Assembly (NCBI GenBank): GCA_029945375.1
Contig: CM057061.1
Coordinates: 496,001-560,000 of the forward strand
DNA: 64,000 nucleotides
Direction of reading: 5' to 3'
From: Agaricus subrufescens
Taxonomy: Eukaryota > Basidiomycota > Agaricomycetes > Agaricales > Agaricaceae
This document shows, in pieces, positions 1 to 11,995 of this stretch (its first letter is position 1; each line of letters starts with the position of its first letter). The translations under genes and the position numbers were made by a program. The notes below the pieces were generated by a model. That model searched no databases and had not been told where the DNA came from. It saw only the letters and a program-made list of their open reading frames with translations.

Positions 1-2860
1 CTTTCGTCTCAGCAGTGATAAATGCTTTCCAGGCGGACCTCGTCGCCTCTGGGAAAACATAAGTCGTAATTTGGTTCCCAGAACCATATAGAATCCCATC
101 TCGACCAGGCAAGATGTCCGATGAAAGCAAATCTTGATCTTCACCACCTATCACAGTCACTTTACCATCCTTGTCTGAAACAACGAGACCTGTTTGGTTG
201 TTTCCAACGACGAACTCTCTAAAGAACACGAAAGCCTAATTTGAAGTTTGAGTACCACTGAAGAGGGACTTAACTGGTGACTTACTTGTTCCGGAACATC
301 CGCTGGAACGGTATGGCCGACATTATCAAATAAGACGTATGTCCAATTACGTTCTTGATGAACAATTCCGGCAAATTTACCGGAATCGTCGTGCCACGGT
401 GTTGCTGGTTTTCTCGTAAAACCTTGAATACCACCGAAGGTTGTATTCTGTAAAGAGACAGAAATTTGGTCATTGGAAATTATTTCTTTGGCAGTAGTGT
501 ATGAGGATTTTACCTGAATGGTGATTTCGGTACCCTGATGAGCGATAAGGCCATCATTGTTTCCTGAGTACATAACAACACCAATGTTCTGTTTTGAAGC
601 ATTTGTGGCCAGGTCTGTGAGGAAGGTCATGGGCCTTTATCATCCCCGTCAGCCAAGGCACAATTTTTTAACTAAGAAAACAAACTCACTCGGGACCTAG
701 AGGATGTGCCAAAAAGTTTATGATGCTCAGAAACCTGCCTTGAGACGCAAGGGGATTGACTTACTAAGGTCCACAGCTACACGAGATAGTATTGATTAAC
801 ATAAACTTTATTAAGGAACGGGGAAAAACTCACCAGTAGGGTCACCGAAAACAAAGGGGAATTGCATGGCCCAATCTTTACTCGTTGGGGCATGGAATGC
901 TTTGCGTGTTCGGTCATCATTCAGGAAGACTGAACCATCGCCCATAACGGGTGGAATGCGGGCATCGGCAACGTCGTAGGGCTACTGATAATGAGAAATG
1001 GATGCGTAAGGGATGAGAAGGGCGCACATTAAAACTTGCGAGAGCCGGCACAGTAGACAGATCTGTCATAGCCATCAGCACAAGGGTCAAAAACGTACTT
1101 CATGACTATATACATACTCCAAGGGAAGGTATAGTTCACTGCATAATCAACATACATCATGAGTAGAATACACCCATACTGGAAACTTCGTGTTTAGCTA
1201 CATATTGAAGCATACAAATTTGAAACTTACCCAGGGATCAATTTGGTCAAGGGGCCTGTTTTTCAAGAATTCGCTCGAGTCTCGTTTGGCCAAACCACGT
1301 CGGCTAAGTTCAGACTCTGATGATATCTCGGCTGTGCGACGTGCAAACTCATGCAGGAAGTTGAAGTTGCTTCGCGCAAGTAGGGACAGGAATGGAAGGT
1401 CGCGTTGTGTTGGGTTTACCAGGGGTATAAAAGGTAAGACACCTTGTTGAGGGTATGTGAGATTTACATCATAGTGACACAAATGAGTTCTAGGGCACTG
1501 AAGGTAAAGAACAAGCATGTTGTGAGGAGACAGGGACTTACTGCGATTCAAAATATTTGAACACGTCCTGATCGTATCCGATCAGTTGAGGGTATGTTTC
1601 TAGTATTTGGAGCTACACGAAAGCTTTAGTGAAAATAAAAATAGAGGAGATAAAAGGGAACATACAGCTGGAAGCAATTCGAAAACTTGGGGTGTATTGA
1701 CCGAGCCATCACCTATCACAAATTTGCCGACCTTGACAGGTGGGTTTTCCATATTAAAATAAGTTTTCATGATGTATGGCTGTTAATTTGATACGAATGT
1801 CAGGACAACAATCAACAGAGATGGAAAGACAAAAGAAACCTACAATATACATTCCGGCATAACTTTCACCAGTCAGGATCAACGGACGCTCACGCAGGCT
1901 AGGAAAGACCTTGACGAGGTTCTCTAAGAAACCCATCTGTTGTATATTGGTTGAGGAATAAAATTCGGAGATGGAATGGTGGGACGCACAAAGTCAGCAC
2001 CCATCTGATCTTCATCATGAACTAGGATGGGCCTGTCAATCGATGGGAATATGTTAAGTGACAATTTACGTACCATAACCATCGGCGTCAGCTGTGGAAT
2101 ATCCAACCCCTCTTAAGAATCAAAAAAGATAGGTTGGCCACGCCATGGTCTCTGACGATAGTAAGAGGGACATACACTGGTTGATCGATCCAAAAATAGT
2201 CGATCAAATTACTCCAACTGTGGTTGTTGGAAGCTGCTGAATATCCTTCGATATCGATGCGTATGGGCCCGTTCTGTGCGCCAGCATCAACAATGACATG
2301 TTTGTGGGAGGCCAAAACGATATACCTCAAAGAGTAGGCCATACATGCTCGATGATCCGGGACTACGAACTGAGCGTCATTACGAGCACAACCAACATAG
2401 GAGAACGACCCACCCTCCATTGAGCCATATGCCCCATGGGCTGTCCTTGTCTGCTTCGGGAGCAGTTGTCAAGGATCCCTTTGATTTTTCAAAACCGACA
2501 AAGAAAAGGGTGTTGTTTGGGTGGCCAGCACGGTTCACGGGGATATTTCCCGCGAAACTTTGTTGAACAGGAAAAGTAACATTTGGTAACGGGTCCTTGA
2601 CGCGAAAATCTGGGGAAATTTGTTTAATGCATACGCGATTCAAAGCAATTTTGTTTACAGTCTTGCCAAGCCGGGCCGAAATCTCCAGAAGGTTTGCCAG
2701 GATAATCGTGTGGGAAAGAACTAGGAGGTTTCGGTGGAGAGGACTGAGAACGGGCTGAAAGAAAACATAACGAGAAAGCAAAGAGGTGTAAGAGGATCAT
2801 AGCTGAAAGAGACAAGAGAATGACAAGGAGGCGGTGAAGATTTATAGAGGTGGGAGGCAC
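1..2860 (-). CDS. Secreted serine carboxypeptidase (peptidase S10), 3' end cut by window
   Basis: Removes C-terminal residues from peptides in the secretory pathway, vacuole or outside the cell (family knowledge). The start at 2860 opens with MPPTSINLHR and a hydrophobic stretch (LLVILLSLSAMILLHLF) that reads as a signal peptide. The first exon joins to give YPGKPSGDFGPAWQDYFRV, a typical S10 N-terminus. The substrate-binding WLNGG lies near 2410 and the nucleophile motif GESYAG near 1865. The acid is in YSGNNDG near 560, and the base in GHTVPADVPE near 290-320, where most relatives have GHMVP or GHLVP. All three catalytic positions are therefore present. Several introns interrupt it. Coding continues to base 1 in frame (FVVGNNQTGLVVSDKDG), so the C-terminus lies outside. 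It is divergent from the next gene with only about 100 bp between start codons. Confidence 0.9.
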
Positions 2861-2959
2861 TGAATGCTATTGTGGTTATTAATGCGACTCAATTGTGTGC
2901 CCTCGAGGTCAGGGCATCTGTCACATGTCGCCGTGTCAGCCCCTTAAAACCACACTCCC
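2861..2959. promoter_or_regulatory. Compact divergent promoter between carboxypeptidase and TFIP11-like gene
   Basis: Only 99 bp separate the two start codons, which point outward. The 5' UTRs and core promoters must overlap or lie inside each other's transcribed regions. I see no clear TATA box. This is inferred from gene layout alone. Confidence 0.5.
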
Positions 2960-5900
2960 ATGCCGCGCAGAAAACGCCTTCTCGAGGACTCTGATGATTC
3001 GGATTCGTCTGCCGAACATAACAATAGGGGGTTGCGTGAAGAAGATCCAGACCTTCGGGAAGAGCAAGAACTTTTTGAGAACCCTTACAACCGCAAACGC
3101 CGACGCAGAGGCGGGAAAGAGGATGCAATATATGGTGTCTTTGGGGATGACTCTGACGATCAAGATGACTACAAACCCGGTTCATCTCGTCGTCATTGGA
3201 CCAAGGCACCCGCCTTCGTCTCGAGTGATGTCAAAGTAGACTTGGACAAGGACCAGGATATTCCTATGGCAGACGCCAATTCTTCAGACGAAGACGCAGA
3301 AGATGAGGATGGTGAGAATGACGGATCTCAAGGCGAGGACGCTGCAGAGGTCCAAGATGATTCTGACTACTCTGAATCCTCCAGGCCCCCATCACCTCGG
3401 GTTCGTCCGCAAGATGAAAATGAATATGGCGAGGACGAAAACGAGGACCTGAAACCTCGAACTGGTGGCTTGGGTTTCAGACCCGCTGTTCTGGACAGTG
3501 ACGATACCAGCAAGTCGTTTGGAGCCGGCATTGGCAGCCGAGGTGGTATTGGTGCTAGAGGAGGTATCGGTGCTGGGGCCGGTATTGGTGCAAGACGCGG
3601 TATTGGAGTCACCAAAGATGAATCTCCTGGAGAGCGCATCTCAACACCGTCATTTTCAAAAGGTGGCATTGGAGCAGCCAAATCACTCGCCTCAGCCTTT
3701 GCATCATCACCCTCTGTTCTCAAAACCGTCTCTCTGTCTGAACCGAATTCATCTGCGTCCGCATCTCCAGCACCTGTCCATGACGTTCGCGATCAAGATC
3801 CTCCTTTACCCTCTCGTTCCTCGTCGCCACCTGTACTGGACGGAATGCCGACTTCTTTTGGTCGTACGCAAGAAAAGAGTCGGCGATTTCAACCTAAAAC
3901 AGCGACGCCCACTCCAAAACCTGCAAGCCTTACAGCTCATGAAGCGGCACACTTCTCCAAAATATCTGGCACATTCGGTGCCCGTATGCTCTCCAAAATG
4001 GGTTGGCAGGCAGGTGCTGGTCTCGGTGTAACAGGAGAGGGTATAGTTACACCCATTGAATCCAAACTTCGCCCTCAGAAAATGGGTATCGCGTTCAAGG
4101 GATTTAAAGAGAAGACGGAGCAATCCAAGAGAGAGGCCAAAAGGAGAGGCGAGGAGGTCAGCGATGAAGAAGATGAGAAGACAAAGAAAATGAGGAGAAA
4201 GGTGAAAGAGGCTGAGCAGAAACGTTCGGACGTTTGGAAGAAGCCGAAGAAGGTCAAGACAAAGATCGAACACAAAACATACGAGCAAATCATCTCAGAG
4301 GCTGGTCAAGAGCCTGCTGCAGCTGGTCTGGGACAGATCATTGATGCAACTGGGGCCGTGGTGCGTATGCTTTCCTTTGCATGTAGTCGATAATGATTCT
4401 GACACCTGTTGTAGCCAAAAGAAGTTTCTTCACTTGCTGAAGTTAATCTCAATTCATGGGCGCCGACGAGTGATCCCACACGGATTCCAGAAATTAGACA
4501 CAACATCCGCCTCATCGCCGACGCGTGCAAATCTGACTTGGCTGGCCTTGCCCGCGAAGGAAAGGCACTCGCAGAACGTAAAAAGTTTGTCATATCGGAA
4601 GATGCACGTCTACGCAAGAAAATCGAGGAAGAGGCAGAGCTTGTCGCACGTTTACAGCAAATCCAGCTGGTCGCGAACGATCTTAACAATCTATCAAAAG
4701 AGCTGGCCTCGGTGTATGAGGTCTCATTAGAGCCCTTTACACCTCTGGTACATAAATTAGTGGACCAATTTGCGCAAGAGTTTGATCGATATGGATTAGA
4801 CGAGATTGTGGTAGCTGCTATTGCGCCACTCGTCAGGAGGATGACTACTAGTTGGGACCCTCTCAAGGAACCGAAGGAATTTATTTCGGAGTTCAGGGGG
4901 TGGAGGAGAGCGCTGAAAGTCAATAAAACTGTCGAGGAGCAGGAGGATTCAAGAGTTGACGTATACGGTGCGAGAATGCAAGTCGCCTCTCCTCCGCCAC
5001 AAGTGTAAGCCTTCTTTGTTCGTAGCGTCAGACGTTTGTTAACACTGTTTTATAGGCTTGCACCTATGACGCCGTTCGAGAGTCTGCTCTGGAATGTGTG
5101 GCTCCCTAGAGTCAGGTCGAGTATCAATAATGAATGGTCACCTGAAGATGCACAACCTGCCGTGAAATTATACGAAGTTTGGGAAACCTTCCTCCCTCCT
5201 TTCATACGCGACAACATGCTCGATCAGCTAATTTTGCCCAAAGTACAGAAGGCTGTTGCCGACTGGAATCCGAAGCGTTCGACGACTTCATTAAGGAGTC
5301 TTGTATTTCCTTGGCTGCCATTTGTTGGCTTACGAATGGAGGACCTGATGTCCGATGCCAGAAGGAAGGTAAAGAGCATGTTGAGATCTTGGGTTGCCGG
5401 TGAAGAATTGCCAGCTGATTTAGCCGCCTGGCGAGACGTGAGCCTTTTTTAATAGCTCTACATGGTTTCAACTGTCTCTAACGATGCGTATAGGTTCACG
5501 ACAAGGGCGAATGGGACATGCTGGTACTCAAATATATCATTCCGAAATTAGGCAACTATCTCCGCACCGATTTCCGTATCGACCCTCGAAATCAAGAGCG
5601 TTACATGCCTGTGTTTGCCAATGTCTTGTCTTGGTCACCATTCATTCGGCCCTCGATCCTCTCTCAACTATTCGAAACCGAATTCTTCCCAGAGTGGCTA
5701 AGAATTCTACATATATGGCTTATACAACCAACAGCCAGTTTCGAGGAAGTGACGAGATGGTATGAGCAGTGGAAGAACCAATTCCCACCTGAATTGAGAG
5801 GATATCAAAATATTGAAAAAGGTTTTACGAGGGGTTTACAGTTGATGAACGAAGCAATTGAATTGGGTCCGGATGCGCCGGCTAAACTGAAGAAACCTGA

Positions 5901-6255
5901 TTTCAAGAAGGAGATGGATGCACTCGCGGAGGAGATGAAGAAAATGAGGAACAAATCTGGCGGGAAGACAGTCGGTGGAACTGCAAAACGTGCTCAAGAG
6001 ATCACCTTCAAGTCGATTGTGGAGGAGACTGCTGCGAATCATAATTTGTTGTTCATGCCTACGGGTAAAGCTCATGCAAAGTCTCGTATGCCTTTGTTCA
6101 AAGTGAGCTTGGGTGTGGATGGGAAGAAGGGTATTTTAGTGTATATATTGGATGATGCGGTTTGGGCTTCTGTGGAGGGTGGTGCTGGGAGCGAAGTGGA
6201 TGAGTTTAGAGCGATCAGCTTGGATGAAATGGTTTTGAGGGCTACGGGGCAGTGA
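2960..6255 (+). CDS. G-patch spliceosome-disassembly factor, TFIP11/Ntr1 (Spp382) family
   Basis: Members recruit and activate the DEAH helicase Prp43 (DHX15) to dismantle the intron-lariat spliceosome in the nucleus. Exons 2960..4360, 4415..5004, 5056..5437 and 5494..6255 join in frame to 1044 residues. The N-terminus is acidic and Ser-rich, with the family's early motif FENPYNRKRRR near residue 40. A Gly-Ile-Gly-Ala/Arg repeat follows at about residues 187-215. The G-patch is at about 335-385 (FGARMLSKMGWQAGAGLG). Basic, coiled-coil-like sequence and then the large GC-rich-sequence-factor-like (GCFC) domain fill the rest (RLIADACKSDLAGLA, then LAPMTPFESLLWNVWLPR). Human TFIP11 is 837 residues, so this one is longer, mainly at the N-terminus. 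Confidence 0.93.
3520..3612 (+). repeat. Coding Gly-Ile-Gly repeat ahead of the G-patch
   Basis: The DNA repeats units resembling ggtattggtgctagaggag. They encode GIGSRGGIGARGGIGAGAGI, continuing with GARRGIG. This is a short, imperfect Arg/Gly-rich tandem repeat inside the TFIP11-like protein. Confidence 0.75.
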
Positions 6256-6593
6256 TAGATTTTCGTTATGATGTGTTGTTAAAGTAGTTGTCAACTTAAA
6301 AGTGACTGCCCGGGCCGTTTTCCTTACAGGGTTGTAGACAGGGGCTCTAATGTCCAAAGGGTTACACCATTTGACGCACACCAGGTAGGGCAACAAACAC
6401 TTTACGTCCAGTAGCGATGAGTACAGGCATGGTGAATTTTATTGAGAGCGTGGAAGAAAGTACCAATAGTGTTTACTTGTATTGAGAATTTGAGGCTGGT
6501 GGCCCACCGTGTCACAACTCAACTAGTTTCAGTGCTTTACGTCACTGTCAACCTGTCGCGTCTTGACTACTACAACTCAATTGTGCAACACTA
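6256..6593. other. Intergenic, TFIP11-like 3' flank and WD40-gene promoter
   Basis: The 338 bp between two co-oriented genes hold no reading frame I can support and no RNA gene I recognise. They should contain the terminator of the upstream gene and the promoter of the next. Confidence 0.5.
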
Positions 6594-9500
6594 ATGAGCC
6601 GTTTCCGGAACACAAAAGAACAGTACATTCGCGTTGGCGGGACCTATAAACCAATTATAGATCTCGAAAGCGAGGTCGAGATAGACTTGACGATAGACGA
6701 CGATGACGATGAAATTACTTTTGTGGGATGGACGCGAAACGTTTCTTCGAGTAGTAACAGCAATCAGCAGAGGGGGGTTGAACAAAAGCGTGTGGAAAAG
6801 AACATAGCTATGAAGTCGAGCAGAAGAACAAATGAAGTTGGGACAGGTCGCGATGCCAAGAGGTGAGTTCTTTATTCCCACTGTGTTTTTAGAAGTGTCA
6901 TTAAACAATTGGCACGTCTATATCAGGCCAGTCCGATACGTTGACAGCCAAATAAGCGCGGGAGTGGGTCCTCCTTCAACAATACGACCTGAGATCAACA
7001 GGTTGGGCACAAAGCGACAGGTATTTATGACGCATTGTTTTGATCGAGCTATGTTTTTCCTCTCAATGATAATTATGCATCTCAGCGCACCGGGTCATCC
7101 CCTTCGAGGAGTGAGCGGCGTACTGTTCGGAAAGCAGAAAGTCTACCATTGAATTCCTATTCACCCTTCAAACGAGAGTTTGGGGAAGACTTGCGGACTT
7201 CGGATACAGTTGAAATGGACTACGATGATGGTGTCGCTTCACAGACTACCACGTACGGAATGGATTGTGATGAAGACAACGTTCGATCTGGCCCTCGTGA
7301 TCGAATGAAGATTGAATCTCAGTATCTATCCCAACCTATTGCTCGAAATCCTTGGGCCAAAGTAGGTAATTCGAACAAGAACCCGTCCTATGATTTCCAA
7401 GTCCAGTCGACGACTCGGACAGCGAGCAACGCTCCATCCCGCTCTCAGGCCGGCAAGGAGGACCGCGAGGATGCTGATTCAGAGGGTGATTATGAAACCA
7501 TACATGGCGGTTTGGACATTCATGATGAATCCCAGGTCAGTTCCTTCTTTGATATTTCGTTGTCCATTAGCTGACTTTGTCGAACAAACCCTCGGCACTT
7601 TGGTGTATAGTGGGTGCCCCTACCGAAGAATGAAGCGCGTCTCGAATATGCTGGAACCAACGAGGATTGGGTAGGTTCGAGCGAAAGCCCGGTGAAGCCG
7701 AGAAAGGAAAGGATCTTCAGGACATCGAGAACAGGTAAAGTGTTGAAACCGCGCAATGAGGGTTTCATATGGGATCTGGTACGTTTGTGGAACTTGATTT
7801 TGGGCATGGTCTCGTCATCGATATTCCTTTAGATGGCTGACTTGAGGCATCAGCCTCCGTCTCTGCGGCGATATCCTCCCTCCAGGTCAATAAGAGGTGT
7901 TGATTTCGGGAAGATCAAATCGGAAAAGGCAATGCGTGTTAAGGCGTCTTTCAAGGTTGCCCCCGGAGGTATTTCTGCTGCGAGGATGCTTACATATAAT
8001 ACTGATGAATATGAGTAGCTATTAATCGAATTGCACAACACGATGGTTGGTTAGCAATTGGAACCGCTTGTGTAGGAGGCCAAGCAGACGAACCTGATGG
8101 TCGGTTCATCCAACGCCTGAAGAATAACGATTTAACTCACTTGACTGTACAGAGGAACACAACCCGTATAATAGGTCCGGCTCGTTGCTCACATGGAATG
8201 AACACTATCACATCCTTGAAAAACACTTCGAAGACAAATCTTACGGTATGAATGCTACAAATTACCACTTGTGAACTAGCTTCATGCTTTGTTATAGGCA
8301 AGAAGCATTACTCTATAAATGACGTTAAATACAGTAATTCAGGGTGAGTTCGATTAGCCTTCGCTTGGATCTTTATTCATCTCGCTCTTATAAAGGCATT
8401 GTTTTCTTTCCGCGGGGATGGATAAGAAGGTTTGTGTGTGGTCACGACCCGAGGGAGCTCGACTGTATTCGGGGGGTTATAATCGTACGCGATTTTTTTC
8501 TGACATTGCTCAATACTTACCATCAGCCAGTTGACGAGTATGACGAGGGTGTGCCATTTGAAGTTGCGTTCCAACCTGGAGATGGAGAATCAAACGTTGT
8601 GGCTATTGGCGCGCAGTGAGCAATCCAAGTTGGCGTTCGGTGATGTTTTGACCGTTTTTAAAGGGACATACACGTCTACGCCGGCCTCGAGCCCAATGCG
8701 AGGAAAAACAAGACTGTTTTGAACTTGGCTCCCGATCATTTGACGAAACACAATGTAGGAGTGGTTCGCTGGGATGACATCAATCCACACATTTTATACG
8801 CGTCATCCGAACCACAACTCGACAACATTTTTGATGGAGTACATAAATCGTTCGATATTACAAAAGGGAAAGCAAGATTGACATACGATTTAAACGAGGC
8901 GGGCGACGCAATGGCTATCCATCAGGGTAATTTCGCTCATCATTTTCCACCAGCCTAGAATCCTTATCACATTTGCAGTCCTCGCGTTGGCCACCAGGCA
9001 AAAATCCAAGAATCGTTTACGTTTATTCGACCGCTCCAACCAGGATTGCGCGCAAGAGGTTGTATTGGAAAGATTTGCGAAAAATGCTCCAGGCCGGGAG
9101 GTTTCTTGCATGAATTTTAGCCCTGATGGAATATATCTAGCCCTTGCGCGCATGGACAACTCAGTGCACGTATATGACTCGAGAATGCTCGGCAAGGGTG
9201 TGATGCAAATTTATCAACACGAAAAACCGCGGTTTATCACTAACGAGAATCATTTGTGTGGTGTGACACATGCACAATGGGTTACCAAGCGTTCAGGACA
9301 GTACGCCATACTAAGTGGGGGCGAAGATGGTACCAAAAAAGTCTACATATCTTATGCTTGATATTAATGGTTATTGTCCAGGATGTGTCAGATTATGGAA
9401 CCCAATGTGGTCGAGTGAAGAACCTTCAAATGGTCAAAAAATCATCGAAGCTCATTCTGAAATTGGGTATTTCTCGGTCGGGGATCCTTTCAGGAACGAG

Positions 9501-9619
9501 CATGATTTGGTTGTGTAAGGGCTCAGCCTTTTTTTCTTGATTACATGTTGACTGTTCCTCATAGCGGCGATTCTTCGGGTGAAGTCACGATCTACACGGG
9601 ATTGTTGAACCATCTGTAG
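6594..9619 (+). CDS. WD40-repeat protein, 14 exons, unassigned
   Basis: Fourteen exons join in phase to 770 residues: 6594..6862, 6927..7020, 7086..7535, 7611..7778, 7833..7968, 8019..8099, 8153..8245, 8298..8343, 8396..8484, 8531..8615, 8664..8926, 8979..9329, 9382..9514 and 9565..9619. The first third is disordered, with an acidic run (EIDLTIDDDDDEITFVGW) near the start. The rest carries WD-like blades: INRIAQHDGWLAIGTA, HCFLSAGMDKKVCVWSRPEG, VSCMNFSPDGIYLALARMDN and AILSGGEDGCVRLWNP. The last blade ends GDSSGEVTIYTGLLNHL. WD40 propellers are usually protein scaffolds. I do not recognise a specific subfamily and assign no pathway. Short internal exons make this the most fragmented gene in the window, and automatic models may drop some. 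Confidence 0.85.
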
Positions 9620-9932
9620 TTTTCATTTTCTTCTGGGGCACACTGCCATCATTTATTATCATGTCCACGCATTGCTATGACTTACTGTTCATTTTTTGCC
9701 ATATTTTGGCTTTACCAGAGCCAGGAGACTAAGTCGAGTTAAAAATAGGCCAGCCGGATCGATCTCAAACGGGCCGCAATAGACCAATAGTCTCTCAGGT
9801 GGGGAAAACCCTGGGGAAACCATGGTATCCATGATCCCGAACAGTACTTAATTACTCATCTGTTGCCGGAAGGACAATCGCTCCCTCTATCTCGTTGCCT
9901 CTCCCTCTTCATATATCTCGTATATCCCCAGA
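9620..9932. promoter_or_regulatory. Intergenic with pyrimidine-rich tract before xylulokinase
   Basis: The last 60 bp before the xylulokinase start are rich in C and T (ctccctctatctcgttgcct near 9880) and end in AT-rich catatatctcgtatatcc. Such CT-rich tracts are common just upstream of fungal start codons. No other feature is seen in this stretch. Confidence 0.45.
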
Positions 9933-11827
9933 ATGTCAAATATAGCCAAACCCCTATACCTTGGACTCGACTTATCGACGCAACAACTCAAAGCAATTCT
10001 GATCAATGATAATTCAGAAGTAAAGTATGAGATCGCTGTTCACTTTGATCGCGATTTAGGGCAGAAGTATGGTGTGACGAATGGGGCCTTACAAGGTCCT
10101 GACGAAGGAGAGGTCACAAGCCCTGTGGCGATGTGGGTTGAGGCAATCGACTTATTAATGCAAAGGTTAAAGCATGCGGGCGTGGATTTGAGTTCGATAT
10201 CTGCGATATCCGGAGATGGCCAGGCATGTTTTTCCTTCCTGATCAAGGGTGATCTTGTCATAATCTATCTGATTAGCAACATGGATCAGTCTATTGGTCC
10301 AAGGATGCAGAAAAACTTCTGAACGAGCTTGATGCTGGCAAATCAGTTCTTGAACAGCTGTGTCCGGCTGCCTTCACATTTCAAAGATCCCCAATTTGGC
10401 AAGATTCTTCAACGACAAAAGAATGTCAGGAACTTGAAGCCGCAGTTGGCGGTGCGCAAGCTCTTGCAGACCTCACAGGAAGCAGGGCGTATGAACGTTT
10501 TACGGGTAATCAAATTGCTCGAGTGCGTTGCCGTCTATTCATTATATGTGTTATACTGAATGTCGAGGTTTTCGATCTCAATCTAGTTGCGTCGAAAAAA
10601 CCCGGAGCTGTACGATGCGACCGCTCGAATCTCCTTGGTCTCATCCTTCATCCCTTCAGTATTTTTGGGGACCATTGCGCCCATAGAGATCTCTGATACT
10701 AGTGGCATGAATCTGATGAACGTGTTAACTTGCAAATGGGATGACAAGTTGATGGATATCTGCGGTGGCTCCACCTTGCGAGAGAAGTTAGGGCCGGAAC
10801 CCGTGGCTGGTGGCGTTGTCCTGGGAAAAGTCCACAGTTATTGGGTGAAGAAGTGGGGATTCAATCCAGGTACGTATATCTGTCGAAGAAAGAGAGGTTT
10901 GGTTCACTTAGCCCCGTATTATAGAATGTATTGTCGCTCCCTTCACAGGCGATAACCCTGCTTCAGTTATCGCAGTGTCAGCCCCTGGTGATGCTCTACT
11001 GTCTCTTGGAACATCAACCACTTTCCTCTTATCTGTGCCTCCCGCCACTACACCCCCGAAACGGTTCACTAATTCTCACCTTCTGACGCATCCTACCAAT
11101 TCTCCTCATGGTTTCATTGCCATGTTGTGTTACAAGAATGGCGCATTAGCTCGGGAACAAGTCCGGGATAAGTATGCCAAAGCGGACTGGGATCAATTCA
11201 ATGAGCTCGTGAACAAAACGCCTGCTGGGAACGACGGTCACTTTGGTTTCTACTTCCCGCTTCCCGAAATCATACCACCAAACGTTCTGGGGAATTTCTT
11301 CTATTCGACTAGCCCGGTCAACACAGACGACAAACCGCCCGCGGAAGTAGACGCTATACCCGCTAGTGCGCATCCCCGAGCGATTCTTGAATCACAACTT
11401 TTGTCTATCAAGTTGCGACTCGCGCAAATGTTGCCGCCTAATGCACCGCCTTTACAAAGACTTATTGTAACGGGCGGCTCTTCCGCTAACCAGACCATCA
11501 GACAGATTGCCGCCGTGAGCCCATCTCATGTCCGTTCAATAGTACGGGTTTAAAAATTTTTTCATTTAGGATATCTTCGGCATGAGGGCGTTCATTTCGA
11601 CGACCAAAGAGTCAGCCGCCACTGGCGGTGCTCTCCTTGCCAAGTGGGCCCGCTGGACGATATCCAACAAGGGCTCATTTGAGGACATGACTGGTGGCCA
11701 AATGCCCGGGATGACATGTGTTGCAGAACCCCGACCGGAAATCGTCAAAATCTATGATCGGCTATTGAAAACTTACGACGCCTGTGAAAAACAAGTTATA
11801 CAGAAGGGACGGGGTATCGCGCACTGA
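9933..11827 (+). CDS. XKS1: D-xylulose kinase (FGGY family)
   Basis: Phosphorylates D-xylulose to D-xylulose 5-phosphate, the entry step from pentose catabolism into the pentose phosphate pathway, in the cytosol. Exons 9933..10223, 10277..10522, 10587..10869, 10925..11514 and 11570..11827 give 555 residues, normal for fungal enzymes. The ATPase-fold opening is [13 protein letters not shown] at residues 9-21. Substrate-site GDGQQHGSVYW spans the first splice. [18 protein letters not shown] and [20 protein letters not shown] follow, then the phosphate loop LLSLGTSTT. The C-terminus has [22 protein letters not shown]. Intron 1 must use a GC donor (gcatgt), because only that keeps the conserved Gln-Gln-His. 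The neighbouring Zn2Cys6 gene is convergent. Confidence 0.95.
10224..10276 (+). other. GC-AG intron in xylulokinase
   Basis: This 53-nt intron begins gcatgt and ends gattag. Joining cag to caacat restores Gln-Gln-His-Gly-Ser-Val-Tyr-Trp, which is invariant in xylulokinases. No GT donor nearby gives the same protein. Confidence 0.8.
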
Positions 11828-11995
11828 GCGCGAGGAGCATCTCATTGAACTTCCAGGATCAATTTATTAATAGACTTATGTACTGTCGTAAACACTAGGC
11901 TGATTTAAGGGTAGTTACAAAGTAGCTCTCTGAGCCACAGACGCAAATAAAATTAGAATAAATTATGCGGAGAAACTCAACTGCGATCAATGACG

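Noticed and set aside
3806..4288. 160-codon frame antisense to the TFIP11-like gene
   Set aside because: Codons mirror the sense gene, which has the G-patch and phase-consistent exons.
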